A DNA stretch of 24,176 bases from Anaerolineales bacterium UBA3082 (GCA_002366595.1 DFBK01000044.1:1-24176); one strand, 5' to 3'. Shown: positions 1-7,371, numbered from the stretch's first letter. The notes: a model not told the origin generated them from the sequence alone. Numbers and translations: made by a program.

Positions 1-518
1 ATCCCTTCCCGACCCTTTATCCCTCTTCGGTAAGGGTGCTTTACCTCCCGCATCTCGGTGACCAGATCTGCCCGCTCGATGACCTCAGGAGGGGCGTACC
101 GGCCTGTGAGAACCAACTCTACATGCTTCGGTTTCTCCTCTATGAGAGCCAAAACATCTTCTAATTCTATCAGACCCCACTTCAAGGCCACATTAACCTC
201 ATCGAGGATCACCAAGTCATAAGAGCCGGAGACGAGAACCCGGCGCGCCTCTCGGAGAGCCTCTTGGGCCATCTCCACGTCCGCTGGCTCTGGCTTCTCC
301 GGATCTACGAACCCCGGCCGGCCAAACTGTCGGAGGGTGATCTGAGGGTGGCCGCCCACACTTTTCAGTTCCCCATAATTGGGCCAGCCTTTCATAAATT
401 GGATGATATAGACCCTCAGGCCGTGGCCCGCCGCCCGCATAGCCAGGCCCAGGGCAGCCGTCGTCTTCCCCTTCCCCTCACCGGTATAGACCTGCACCAA
501 CCCCCGCTTCAGCCCCAC
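1..518 (-). CDS. cobO: Cob(I)yrinic acid a,c-diamide adenosyltransferase (partial at window edge)
   Basis: This enzyme transfers the adenosyl group of ATP to cob(I)alamin or a corrinoid precursor in the cytoplasm, making adenosylcobalamin. The minus-strand frame reads a P-loop near the N-terminus (YTGEGKGKTTAALG), then AMRAAGHGLRVYIIQFMKG, and a later strand VILDEVNVALKWGL, all typical of the CobA/CobO/BtuR family. The family tail EMREVKHPYRRGIKGREG is reached just before the window ends, so only a few residues and the stop are missing. I chose the GTG at 518 because a purine-rich GGGGAGGG lies 4 nt upstream; the same frame is open further upstream without a better start. It lies 19 nt downstream of a broken adenosylcobalamin-dependent mutase gene, consistent with an old cofactor-supply pairing. 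Family assignment is firm; the exact start is less so. Confidence 0.92.
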   Translation of the reverse strand, partial: MGLKRGLVQVYTGEGKGKTTAALGLAMRAAGHGLRVYIIQFMKGWPNYGELKSVGGHPQITLRQFGRPGFVDPEKPEPADVEMAQEALREARRVLVSGSYDLVILDEVNVALKWGLIELEDVLALIEEKPKHVELVLTGRYAPPEVIERADLVTEMREVKHPYRRGIKGREG

Positions 519-537
519 TCTACCCTCCCCGACGTAT

Positions 538-1093
538 CTACTCTTCGCCTTGCTCGTTGCCCTTCCTTTGCAAAGCCGATAGGAAACTCTCTATCCCCGC
601 ACGAGCCGCTTCGCTCTGTGGCCGCAGCCTCTCCCGCAAGTTGATGGTCATGGAGGTAGATATCCGATCTAAGGGGAGCCCCTCAAGCAAAACCTCCATA
701 TCCGGCAAGGAAGAGACGGCTACCCCCACCTTCCCTTCGGCAAGAGGGCGATCGGAGTCATAGCCCAACTGGGTAGGAAGATCGAAAGCCACAGAGAGCC
801 TGGTCTGACCCTGAGAGAGAAGATATTTGAACCGTTTGTTAGTCTCCTCAGCGGTAGCATAACCCGCATACTGGCGCATACTCCAGATCCGCCCCCGATA
901 CATGGTAGGATAGATCCCCCGGGTGAAAGGGTAGTGACCAGGGAAGTCTAGGTCTTGCAAGCAAATCGACATCCGGGGGGTATAGAGCCGCTTAGATACT
1001 TCTCCCTCGATTCGGGATGATGTTTTAAGGCCTCGCTGAGAAGGCCCTCTCCCACTCCCCTTTAGATTTAACGATCTCCTCCAATAGAGAGCC
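538..1093 (-). pseudogene. Methylmalonyl-CoA mutase, N-terminal remnant (frameshifted and truncated)
   Basis: The intact stretch (972 to 538) reads YPFTRGIYPTMYRGRIWSMR, then RQYAGYATAEETNKRFKYLL, LSVAFDLPTQLGYDSD and ISTSMTIN. This is the N-terminal part of the methylmalonyl-CoA mutase large-subunit catalytic domain. Family members run about 550 residues or more. Here the similarity stops after TSMTIN and an unrelated Arg/Glu-rich tail follows to a TAG at 538. The bulk of the TIM barrel and any B12-binding domain are absent. Upstream of the ATG at 972 the homology continues without a start codon (VSKRLYTPR, about 1000-975), and a further upstream piece (EEIVKSKGEWERAFSARP, about 1090-1035) lies in another frame. 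This is therefore a pseudogene with at least one frameshift and a large deletion. A short independent protein starting at 972 cannot be excluded but would lack the active site. Confidence 0.8.
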
Positions 1094-1135
1094 CCTTCAG
1101 GCTAAATATGACCCTCCAATAGAAGGGCCACTTCA
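1078..1135. repeat. Two-copy direct repeat upstream of glnA
   Basis: The 11-mer CCTCCAATAGA occurs at 1078-1088 and again at 1113-1123. Partly matching continuations (GAGCCCCTTCA and AGGGCCACTTCA) follow, so the period is 35 nt. The pair lies about 55-100 nt upstream of the -35 box of the glnA promoter. It could be a tandem operator or just decayed sequence, since the first unit overlaps the mutase remnant. Confidence 0.4.
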
Positions 1136-1176
1136 ACTCTATCACGCCTCGGAAGGGGTGTCAAGGCAAGGAACCC

Positions 1177-1205
1177 TTGACAAAACCCTTTCCAGACTCT
1201 AAGAT
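1177..1205 (+). promoter_or_regulatory. Sigma-70 type promoter for glnA
   Basis: TTGACA at 1177-1182 is a perfect -35 box. A 17-nt spacer separates it from TAAGAT at 1200-1205, a good -10. Transcription would begin near 1212, leaving a leader of about 60 nt before the glnA ATG. Confidence 0.75.
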
Positions 1206-1271
1206 GATTCAAACCGCCCCAAACAGGCATAGGGGACTAAGGTCCTTCGATCTGGAGAGAGGAGAGATAGG

Positions 1272-2594
1272 ATGGAGAAGGAAAAGATAGTGAAAAAGGC
1301 GGAATCGGAGGGTGTCAAGTTCGTTAACCTTTGGTTCACCGACATCGTGGGGATAGCGAAGAGCGTGACCATCCCCCTCGATCAACTCCCAACCTGTCTC
1401 GACTACGGGGTCTGGTTCGATGGCTCCTCCGTGGAGGGGTTCGCCCGCATCGCGGAGAGTGATATGCACCTGGTGCCAGACCTCTCCACCTTCGCCATCA
1501 TCCCCTGGGAAAAAGAGGAAAGCAAGACCGCTCGGCTGATCTGCGATGTCTATACCCCTCAAGGGGATCCCTTTGCCGGGAATCCTAGGTTAGTGCTAAG
1601 ACTAGCCATGGAAGAGGCCCAAAAGATGGGGTACCTCTACAAGACGGGGCCAGAGATCGAGTTCTTCCTCTTTAAGCCTAAAGAGGATGGCAGCATCGCT
1701 CCCATACCTCACGACCACGCTGGCTACTTCGACGTCCCTACCGACTTAGACATAGATGTGCGCCGCCAGATAGTCAACGCCCTTAAAGCGTTCAGCATCC
1801 GAGCAGAGGCGATCCACCACGAGGTGGCCCCTGGTCAACATGAGATCGACTTCGAGTATAGCGATGCTCTTCAGGCGGCTGACAACACGATAACCGTTAA
1901 GTTGACAACCAAAGCCATCGCCCAAATAAACGGCCTCCACGCCACCTTCATGCCTAAACCCATCGCCGAGATCAACGGCTCGGGGATGCATACCCATCAG
2001 AGCCTGGTTCATCGAGAGACCAGCCAGAACGCCTTCGCCGACCCTGAGGATGAATATGGCCTCTCTGAGATAGCGAAATATTTCATCGGTGGCCAGTTGC
2101 ACCATGCGCGGGGGATGTGCGCTATCTTGGCCCCCCTAGTCAACTCTTACAAGCGCCTGGTCCCCGGTTACGAGGCTCCGGTCTACATCAGTTGGGCGCG
2201 CATCAACCGCTCCGCTCTAATCCGGGTACCCCAGGTTAACCCCGGCCGCCTCGATCTGACCCGTCTGGAGTTGCGCTGCCCGGATCCCAGTTGCAACCCC
2301 TATCTCGCCTTCGCCGTGATGCTCAAAGCCGGGCTGGACGGTATCAAGAAGAGGATACCCCCTCCAGCCCCCTCGGAGGAAGATCTCTATCACCTTGGTC
2401 ACGAAGATCGCAACCTGGAGACCCTCCCTGGCTCCCTGGGCGAGGCCTTGGAGGAACTGAAGAAAGATGAGGTGATTAAGGAGGCCCTCGGCCCTCCCAT
2501 CTACGAATGGTTTGTGAGGGCCAAGAGCCTGGAGTGGGATGCCTACCGATGCCAAGTCACCCCTCTGGAGTTAAAGGATCTCTTGATCTATTAG
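1272..2594 (+). CDS. glnA: Glutamine synthetase, type I (GSI-alpha like)
   Basis: Makes glutamine from glutamate, ammonia and ATP in the cytoplasm. The 440-residue length fits type I enzymes. Visible signatures are FDGSSVEGF near residue 50, GPEIEFFLF near 125, the Met/His stretch NGSGMHTHQSL, and NRSALIRVP followed by RLELRCPDPSCNPYLAFA in the ATP/substrate region. The C-terminal segment around EEDLYHLGHEDR lacks the NLYDLP tyrosine loop used for adenylylation in proteobacterial enzymes, so I place it in the alpha class, which is usually regulated by feedback and transcription. The ATG at 1272 follows a GGAGAGAGGAGAG purine tract. A strong promoter lies 67 nt upstream, and the next gene begins 2 nt after the stop. 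Confidence 0.97.
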   Translation: MEKEKIVKKAESEGVKFVNLWFTDIVGIAKSVTIPLDQLPTCLDYGVWFDGSSVEGFARIAESDMHLVPDLSTFAIIPWEKEESKTARLICDVYTPQGDPFAGNPRLVLRLAMEEAQKMGYLYKTGPEIEFFLFKPKEDGSIAPIPHDHAGYFDVPTDLDIDVRRQIVNALKAFSIRAEAIHHEVAPGQHEIDFEYSDALQAADNTITVKLTTKAIAQINGLHATFMPKPIAEINGSGMHTHQSLVHRETSQNAFADPEDEYGLSEIAKYFIGGQLHHARGMCAILAPLVNSYKRLVPGYEAPVYISWARINRSALIRVPQVNPGRLDLTRLELRCPDPSCNPYLAFAVMLKAGLDGIKKRIPPPAPSEEDLYHLGHEDRNLETLPGSLGEALEELKKDEVIKEALGPPIYEWFVRAKSLEWDAYRCQVTPLELKDLLIY

Positions 2595-2596
2595 AG

Positions 2597-3697
2597 ATGA
2601 TCAACATCTCCTCGGGCACGGCCACCGTTCTGGGCCTCAGCGAGGCGTTCATCGATGCCCCTCCTACTACCGCCTACCTTCTAGTGGGGGAGAGATGCAA
2701 GCGGGATTGTTCCTTCTGCACCCAGGCTAGAAGCAGCCAAGCCCCAGCCCAGGCCCTCTCCCGCGTCATCTGGCCTCCCTACGAGGAGAAGAAAACAGTT
2801 TCCGCACTGAAGGAGGCTTACCAGTGGGGCAAGATCCAACGTGCCTGTCTTCAGGTGACGGTGAGCCCAGGGTACCTTTCGCGCGCGGAGGAGATAATCG
2901 CCCAATTAAAAGGGATACCCATTAGCGCTTCTGTGGTCGTTTCTAACCTGGATCAAGTGACCCGACTTCTGGACTCGGGCTTGGAGATAGCAGGTTTGAG
3001 CCTGGATGCGGCGAATAAAGAGGTTTATCGTCAGGTCAAGGGCGGTAGTTTCCATCAAGCATTAGGTCTCATCAAGGAGGCGGCGAAGCGGTTCCCCGGC
3101 CGCATAGCCACCCACCTCATCGTCGGCTTAGGGGAGACGGAGGAGGAGATGGCCCGACTCACCCAATGTCTCCACGATTGGGGGGTTATCGTAGCCCTCT
3201 TCGCCTTCACCCCCAACCCTGGCACCGCCTTGGAGAATCTAGAGCCTCCCCCTCTATCCATCTATCGAAGGGTGCAGATAGCGCGACATCTCATAGTGCA
3301 TAACTTGGCTAGAGTCGAGGATTTCACCTTTCCCTTCCCTCGGGATCCCTGTCCCTTGGCACCCGTCCCGGGTATCCCTGGGAGATCCCTGTGGGATGGG
3401 ACAGGATCCCGTAGGGATAAGGACTCACCGGAGGGACATATCCTGGGCTTCGGCCTGGAGGAGCACGAACTGTCGGAGGCCCTTCATGATGGTAAGGCTT
3501 TTCAGACCTCTGGTTGTCCGGGCTGCAACCGCCCCTACTACAACGAGCGACCGGGAGGGCCACTATATAACTATCCGCGCCCCTTAACTCCGGATGAGGT
3601 GGAAGAAGCGATAAAGGAAGCAAGGGTCATCTTGATGGAGGACAGAAGAGCAAGGCAGACAATTCTACCCACTATCGCCACTAAAAAAGATAGATAA
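2597..3697 (+). CDS. Radical SAM protein, biotin synthase-like
   Basis: A 366-residue radical SAM enzyme with CKRDCSFC (Cys34, Cys38, Cys41), the CxxxCxxC ligand set for the [4Fe-4S] cluster that cleaves S-adenosylmethionine. Downstream strands (LQVTVSPGYL, ASVVVSNL, IAGLSLDAANKEVYRQVKGG, IATHLIVGLGETEEEM) resemble the BioB-type barrel. The C-terminus has a further Cys pair in SGCPGCNRPYYNERPGGPLY, which may hold an auxiliary cluster. The ATG at 2597 is 2 nt after the glnA stop, suggesting translational coupling; an upstream in-frame ATG at 2507 would overlap glnA. Residues about 249-280 are encoded by palindromic repeat DNA (see repeat entry), an in-frame insertion that may not harm the fold. 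A LipS-type lipoyl synthase is one possibility, but the substrate cannot be read from sequence. The gene's 3' end is copied at 13181-13549. Confidence 0.85.
   Translation: MINISSGTATVLGLSEAFIDAPPTTAYLLVGERCKRDCSFCTQARSSQAPAQALSRVIWPPYEEKKTVSALKEAYQWGKIQRACLQVTVSPGYLSRAEEIIAQLKGIPISASVVVSNLDQVTRLLDSGLEIAGLSLDAANKEVYRQVKGGSFHQALGLIKEAAKRFPGRIATHLIVGLGETEEEMARLTQCLHDWGVIVALFAFTPNPGTALENLEPPPLSIYRRVQIARHLIVHNLARVEDFTFPFPRDPCPLAPVPGIPGRSLWDGTGSRRDKDSPEGHILGFGLEEHELSEALHDGKAFQTSGCPGCNRPYYNERPGGPLYNYPRPLTPDEVEEAIKEARVILMEDRRARQTILPTIATKKDR
3381..3418. repeat. GGATCC-type palindromic repeat inserted in coding sequence
   Basis: GATCCCTGTGGGA and GGGACAGGATCCC face each other as imperfect inverted copies of the short repeat found throughout the island. 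The insertion is read in frame within the radical SAM gene and is also present in the remnant copy near 13211-13250, so it predates that duplication. Confidence 0.65.
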
Positions 3698-3721
3698 TGC
3701 CTAAAATAGACATTCTTGCCC

Positions 3722-3749
3722 TTGACAGATTTCTGGAAAGTGGTATAAT
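3722..3749 (+). promoter_or_regulatory. Promoter of selenoprotein operon 1
   Basis: TTGACA (3722-3727), a 16-nt spacer and TATAAT (3744-3749) are a consensus sigma-70 pair. The start site would be near 3756, giving a leader of about 335 nt before the first gene. The same promoter is conserved at 13574-13601. Confidence 0.8.
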
Positions 3750-3772
3750 GGATTGAATTCTAGGGAAGTCCG

Positions 3773-3816
3773 TCCTACAGGATCCTGGCATGGTGGGGTC
3801 AGGATGAGCCACCATG
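3773..3816. repeat. Palindromic repeat in operon 1 leader
   Basis: TCCTACAGGATCC (3773-3785) belongs to the island-wide repeat family. It is followed by the inverted pair CATGGTGG (3789-3796) and CCACCATG (3809-3816). The equivalent block is found at 13625-13667. Confidence 0.55.
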
Positions 3817-3848
3817 AAGGATGCCTATAGATAAGGTTATATTTATCA

Positions 3849-3904
3849 AATCCTGAGTCAACGGTCTTGGTATAACAAGTGCCGGGAGAGGCTCAGGATT
3901 TTTT
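3849..3904 (+). terminator. Leader hairpin with U-tract: candidate attenuator or small-RNA terminator
   Basis: AATCCTGAG (3849-3857) pairs perfectly with CTCAGGATT (3892-3900), and six T residues run from 3899 to 3904. Inside, CGG/CCG and CTTG/CAAG extend the hairpin. It sits about 95-150 nt into the leader, well before the first gene, so it could act as a conditional attenuator or end a short RNA. The second operon keeps the architecture with different internal sequence (13701-13754). Confidence 0.6.
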
Positions 3905-3923
3905 ACTGTGCCAACGATCACAG

Positions 3924-3954
3924 TATCCTGTCCCACAGAGATCCTTTACGGATA
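3924..3954. repeat. Palindromic repeat in operon 1 leader
   Basis: The block runs TATCCTGTCCCACAGAGATC and then CTTTACGGATA. It is closely matched by 13840-13870 in the second leader and related to the 22-nt insertions in the tRNA-Sec copy. Confidence 0.55.
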
Positions 3955-4016
3955 GGATGCGCAGAAAAGGGGGGGGTTACTCAAGAAACCAAAATATCTA
4001 CACCGGGGTTAAGCGA

Positions 4017-4048
4017 TCCTACAGGATGGTGACATCGCTGGGTCACCA
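4017..4048. repeat. Palindromic repeat of the TCCTACAGGATGGTGAC subtype
   Basis: TCCTACAGGATGGTGAC starts at 4017. GGTGAC (4028-4033) pairs with GTCACC (4042-4047) around an 8-nt loop. The same 17-nt start occurs at 6776, and its reverse complement, apart from the last base, at 13817-13832. Confidence 0.55.
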
Positions 4049-4090
4049 CCACCAAAATCCAACGCCTAACCAATAAAAAAGGAGGAAAAA

Positions 4091-6058
4091 GTGGCAAAGG
4101 AAAAGGAAGCACCGAAGGAACTATCCCGAAGGGAATTCGTCAAGGGAGCAGCCGTTGGTGCTGCGGCAGTGGCTGGTGCAGGGGCGTTAGCCAGTTGCGC
4201 AGCGCCCACGCCAGAGGTCGTCAAGGAGACGGTGGAGGTCCCCGTCGAGGTCACCAAGATAGTGGAAGTGCCGGGGCCACCGGGGGAGGCAGGCCCGGTA
4301 ACATTGGAGCTGCTTAACCCTCGGGGCGAGATTGAGCCCCCACTAACCGTGGGACTTGCGCCTCGTGTTACGGATTTAGCGGGCAAGAAGATTGGATTAT
4401 ATTGGAATGGGAAAGAAGGTACGGACGTCTTCTTCGATAGGGTTCAAGAACTATTGGAGGAGAAATCTCCCACTGTAACGGTCTTGCGGTATAGTGGTGC
4501 ATTCGATGTTGGAGATACTTTAGCAGCGAAAATGGCAGAAGAGTGCGACACATTTATCTATGGTGTGGGAGATTGAGGGTCGTGTACATTCGCCGGCGGG
4601 TCCGGCGCAACACGGCTAGAAAAACTGGGGCTACCCGGGGTCTTTCTTGCCGCCAAAGGATTTGAACACGACGCAGAGTCATCAGCTCGTGACCATGGAA
4701 TGCCTGTGCTGCGTAGGGTAGTGATAATTGGTTATGTATGGGGCGGACCCATAGAAGAGAAGGCGCCTCAAGCAGAGGCATCTATTGACGACATGATCGA
4801 CGCACTAACCCGTCCCTTAACACCAGAGGAGGCAAACCCAGAGCAAATACAGAAAGAGGTGCTCCCACCAGTTGAGGTTACCGCAGAAAGTTATGAGTCC
4901 GCTATTGAGGAATTCAACAGCGTGTTCCTCGACAATCGTTGGGGCGATGGGTTAGCCTTAATTCCGCCCACAAAAGAGGCTGTTGAGTGGATGCTTACAG
5001 GAACGAGCCGTTCCCCCGACGAAGTAATAGGCAAGGTCGCTGTTAAAGATGGGATAGCCACTGTAGAAAAGATTGCTATCAACGCAGTGATGGCAGGAGC
5101 TAAGCCAGAGTACTTGCCGGTGATAATTGCAGCAATGGAAGGGCTTACGGGCCCTACGGTTGAAGATTTCGACCTCGTCCATGTGCAGGCTTCGATGGGT
5201 AACTTCACTCTTGCAGTAATTGTAAGCGGGCCCATTGGGAAAGAAATTAACATGAATTCCGGGATGGGCTTCTTGGGTGAGGGATGGCGAGCTAATGCTA
5301 CTATTGGTCGTGCCATTAAGTTGAACATGACCAACCTGGGCCACATGTGGCCCGGCGTGAACGCTATGCCAAGAGTCGGCCGGGCGGCGCCATATACCCT
5401 TTACACCTTGGCTGAAAATCGAGAGTTCAGCCCTTGGGAACCCTATCACGTAGCCCAAGGATATGAACCAGAAGATAGTTGCGTGACGGTGTCCACCACC
5501 GGGAGTTACGGTGCATGGGGTCTAGCATCTGTTGGGGCTAAGACTGGAGAGTTAGCGCTAGACAACATCGTCAACCTTATAGTTAGTCACCGCTGGTTCG
5601 CTTTGTTTGACCCTGTATATACTAACCCAGGCAGTCGGCCACGTAAGTATATACTTCTGGTTTCCCCGGAAACAGCTAACGGCTTCAAGAGTCTAGGCTT
5701 TGACACTCAGGAAAGCCTACGAAATCACATTTGTGAATCTACCAGCGTGCCGTACGAGGAGCTTAGTCCAGAGGAGATACAGGGCATTCAAGGAAAGATT
5801 GAGGCAAGTATTGCAGATGAGTTGGGGCCTGCGCAGAAGATTCACCCAGAGCGTTTGGCTGTGTATCAAGAAGCCCTTAAACCAGGAGGAAAGGTTCCAC
5901 TTATAGAAAGGCCGAGGGAGGACCTTCATATCGTAGTAATGGGTTATCCAGTAGGCGGGTCGGTAATGTCGCTGGCATATCACAGCCCATCGTACAAGTG
6001 GAGGGCACATGAGACGAGGCTGATACGTGGAGCCACTCTGACTGAAGCCGGTCGTTAA
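4091..6058 (+). CDS. UGSC-motif selenoprotein, Tat-exported lipoprotein (Sec at UGA 4574-4576)
   Basis: The frame from GTG 4091 meets TGA at 4574-4576, then stays open in the same frame to TAA at 6058, giving 655 residues with Sec162. The motif is GVGDUGSCTF (Sec162, Cys165), matching the UGSC selenoprotein family. The N-terminus has a twin-arginine signal SRREFVKG and lipobox LASC (Cys36), so the folded protein is probably exported and lipid-anchored. An alpha/beta domain (about 60-210) carries the Sec; a larger C-terminal domain (about 230-655) contains RWGDGLALIPPTKEAVEWML and PEYLPVIIAAMEGL and is shared with the protein at 14017. A stem-loop directly follows the UGA. The GTG has GGAGG at 5 nt. 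I see no catalytic assignment beyond a likely Sec/Cys redox or metal site. If the UGA were a true stop, only a 161-residue fragment would be made, which the conserved downstream frame argues against. Confidence 0.9.
4579..4616 (+). promoter_or_regulatory. Candidate bacterial SECIS element
   Basis: GTCGTGT (4579-4585) pairs with ACACGGC (4610-4616), and CGCCGG (4591-4596) with CCGGCG (4602-4607). The apical loop CGGGT contains GU and opens 20 nt after the UGA, within the range used by SelB. Confidence 0.8.
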
Positions 6059-6101
6059 TTAACTATGGGCTTCCGCTAAGCCTGGCATGAAGGATTCACG
6101 A

Positions 6102-6137
6102 GTAGAGCGATGGGCGTTGCCTCGCCCATCGCTCTAC
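6102..6137 (+). other. Perfect 15-bp intercistronic hairpin
   Basis: GTAGAGCGATGGGCG (6102-6116) and its exact reverse complement (6123-6137) flank a 6-nt loop between the UGSC gene and the rhodanese gene. There is no T-run, so it looks more like an mRNA-stabilising or processing element than an intrinsic terminator. A similar hairpin with different sequence lies at the same place in operon 2 (16013-16044). Confidence 0.7.
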
Positions 6138-6166
6138 GGTTAAGATTGTGAGAGGAGCCAATTGAA

Positions 6167-6775
6167 ATGGTTATGTTTCATCGAAGTAAGTGCATAGTTG
6201 TTTGCATTTCTCTCGTTTTGGTTGTTCTGCTTGCCGCATCTTGTGCGCCGGCGGCCACACCAAGCCCCACGCCTCCGCCGGCCGCTACGCCAACGACCGC
6301 GCCGTTACCAACGACGGAGACGATAACACCAACGACAACAATACCACCGACGACCGAGACAATAACCCCACCAACCCCTCCTTCAGCAGAAGAACTCGCT
6401 AAACAAGGCTTTGCCCTCCCCGAAATACCTAGAATAACCTGTGAACAATTAAAGCAGATGATCGATGGGGGCGTTGATTTTGTTCTGGTGGATGCCAGGT
6501 CGGTTCAATGGGGCTACAACCTGGGACACTTACCAGGAGCGATTAGTATTCCCAATCTACCCGAACCTCCCTACACAGAAGAGTGGATAACGATGAATCT
6601 CGAGGGGCTTCCCACGGATAAACTGATAATCTTTTACTGTGATTGACCGGATGATGGAGAGGCTGCCAGTTTGGCAGAAAAGTTGATACAGTTGAGAGCC
6701 GGTGACACAGAGAATATAAAAGTCCTGTGGAAGGGTTCCTTTAGATGGCTAGAACTCGGCTACCCCACTGAGTAG
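6167..6775 (+). CDS. Selenocysteine rhodanese-like lipoprotein (Sec at UGA 6644-6646)
   Basis: The ATG at 6167 (GAGGAG about 12 nt upstream) opens a lipoprotein signal with lipobox LAASC (Cys26), then a Thr/Pro linker (about 28-75), then a rhodanese domain with LVDARS, GHLPGAISIP and the active-loop strand KLIIFYC. The frame meets TGA at 6644-6646 and continues to TAG at 6773-6775 with UPDDGEAASLAEKL and a C-terminal KGSFRWLELGYPTE, typical of rhodaneses. Read through, it is 202 residues with Cys158-Asp159-Sec160. The paralogue at 16079 has Cys-Ala-Cys at the same place, so Sec replaces the second Cys of a CxC. The canonical rhodanese persulfide Cys aligns with the first Cys. A stem-loop lies just after the UGA. 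It is probably a surface redox or sulfur/selenium-transfer partner of the neighbouring proteins; its substrate is unknown. Confidence 0.88.
6663..6677 (+). promoter_or_regulatory. Candidate bacterial SECIS element
   Basis: CTGCC (6663-6667) pairs with GGCAG (6673-6677) around the loop AGTTT, which contains GU and begins 21 nt after the UGA. The stem is short but the placement matches the other three. Confidence 0.65.
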
Positions 6776-6835
6776 TCCTACAGGATGGTGACCCCGGCCT
6801 GGCACGCCTTGGGGCAGGCATCGTTGGGTCACCAT
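6776..6835. repeat. Palindromic repeat between rhodanese and MauE-like genes
   Basis: TCCTACAGGATGGTGAC begins directly after the rhodanese stop. ATGGTGACC (6785-6793) and GGTCACCAT (6827-6835) form a 9-bp perfect stem enclosing a GC-rich centre. The ribosome site of the next gene follows at once. Confidence 0.6.
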
Positions 6836-6847
6836 AAAGGAGAAAAG

Positions 6848-7354
6848 ATGGTAAAACTTAGGGGATTCATTAGAAGCGATAAGTTAGCCTTTGCCCTGCG
6901 GTTATTGTTGGGAGCGATGATCCTGGTAGCAACAATCCCTAAATTTACGGACATTGAGAAGTATTCGGTGTACATGATTTATAGCTACCATGTCTTCCCA
7001 ATGTATCCCATAAATATAGCCAGATTTCTGGGTCTGGTAGCTCCTTATCTGGAACTCCTCATCGCATTGGGTTTGCTCTCCGGCGTGCTTACCAGGCTCT
7101 CTGCCGCTGGCTGGGGGATTATGTCTTTCGTCTATTTCTTAACCAAACTTCACATCATCTTTATCCAAGGACGAATCGTGCCCTGTGGCTGTTTCCCTGG
7201 CGTTTTACCCGATATGTTGGTTACCCAATCTATATGGATAGATGCGGTTACCATGCCCCTCTGCGCTCAGATCATCCTTGCCAAAGGGGAATTCTTGAAT
7301 GCCAGGGCTTTGCTCCCTAGGAGGTGGAAAGAGAAGTTGCGCCCCATTTGGTAA
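6848..7354 (+). CDS. MauE/DoxX-like integral membrane protein
   Basis: A 168-residue protein with about four hydrophobic helices: LAFALRLLLGAMILVATIPK, a segment around FLGLVAPYLELLIALGLLSG, one around AAGWGIMSFVYFLTK, and a last near TQSIWIDAVTMPLCAQIILA. The motif IVPCGCFPG before the last helix is the small Cys motif common in MauE-type proteins, which support disulfide chemistry during methylamine dehydrogenase maturation; the DoxX fold is related. The ATG at 6848 follows AAAGGAGAAAAG; an upstream in-frame ATG at 6785 lies inside repeat DNA and was not used. It is the third gene of operon 1, so I infer a membrane thiol/selenol partner of the exported rhodanese and UGSC protein. Its last 16 codons are nearly identical in DNA to the paralogue ending at 17830, although the bodies differ. 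Confidence 0.82.
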   Translation: MVKLRGFIRSDKLAFALRLLLGAMILVATIPKFTDIEKYSVYMIYSYHVFPMYPINIARFLGLVAPYLELLIALGLLSGVLTRLSAAGWGIMSFVYFLTKLHIIFIQGRIVPCGCFPGVLPDMLVTQSIWIDAVTMPLCAQIILAKGEFLNARALLPRRWKEKLRPIW

Positions 7355-7355
7355 T

Positions 7356-7370
7356 CGCATATGATATGCG
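7356..7370 (+). other. Small hairpin abutting tRNA-Sec
   Basis: CGCATA, loop TGA and TATGCG form a perfect 6-bp hairpin between the MauE-like stop and the tRNA 5' end. The second copy (CGTATA/TATGCG near 17832-17845) keeps the pairing through a G-T wobble. It may be a processing signal that frees the tRNA from the operon transcript. Confidence 0.45.
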
Positions 7371-7371
7371 C

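Noticed and set aside
264..644. Plus-strand open frame over cobO and mutase
   Set aside because: It is antisense to a clear CobO P-loop protein and shows no recognisable domain.
3351..4050. CRISPR array
   Set aside because: The repeats are irregularly spaced, occur in both orientations and lie inside genes; there are no uniform spacers or cas genes.
4700..6058. Separate gene starting at the ATG at 4700
   Set aside because: It is in frame with the upstream part across the UGA, lacks its own ribosome site and would lose the export signal. It is the C-terminal part of the UGSC selenoprotein.
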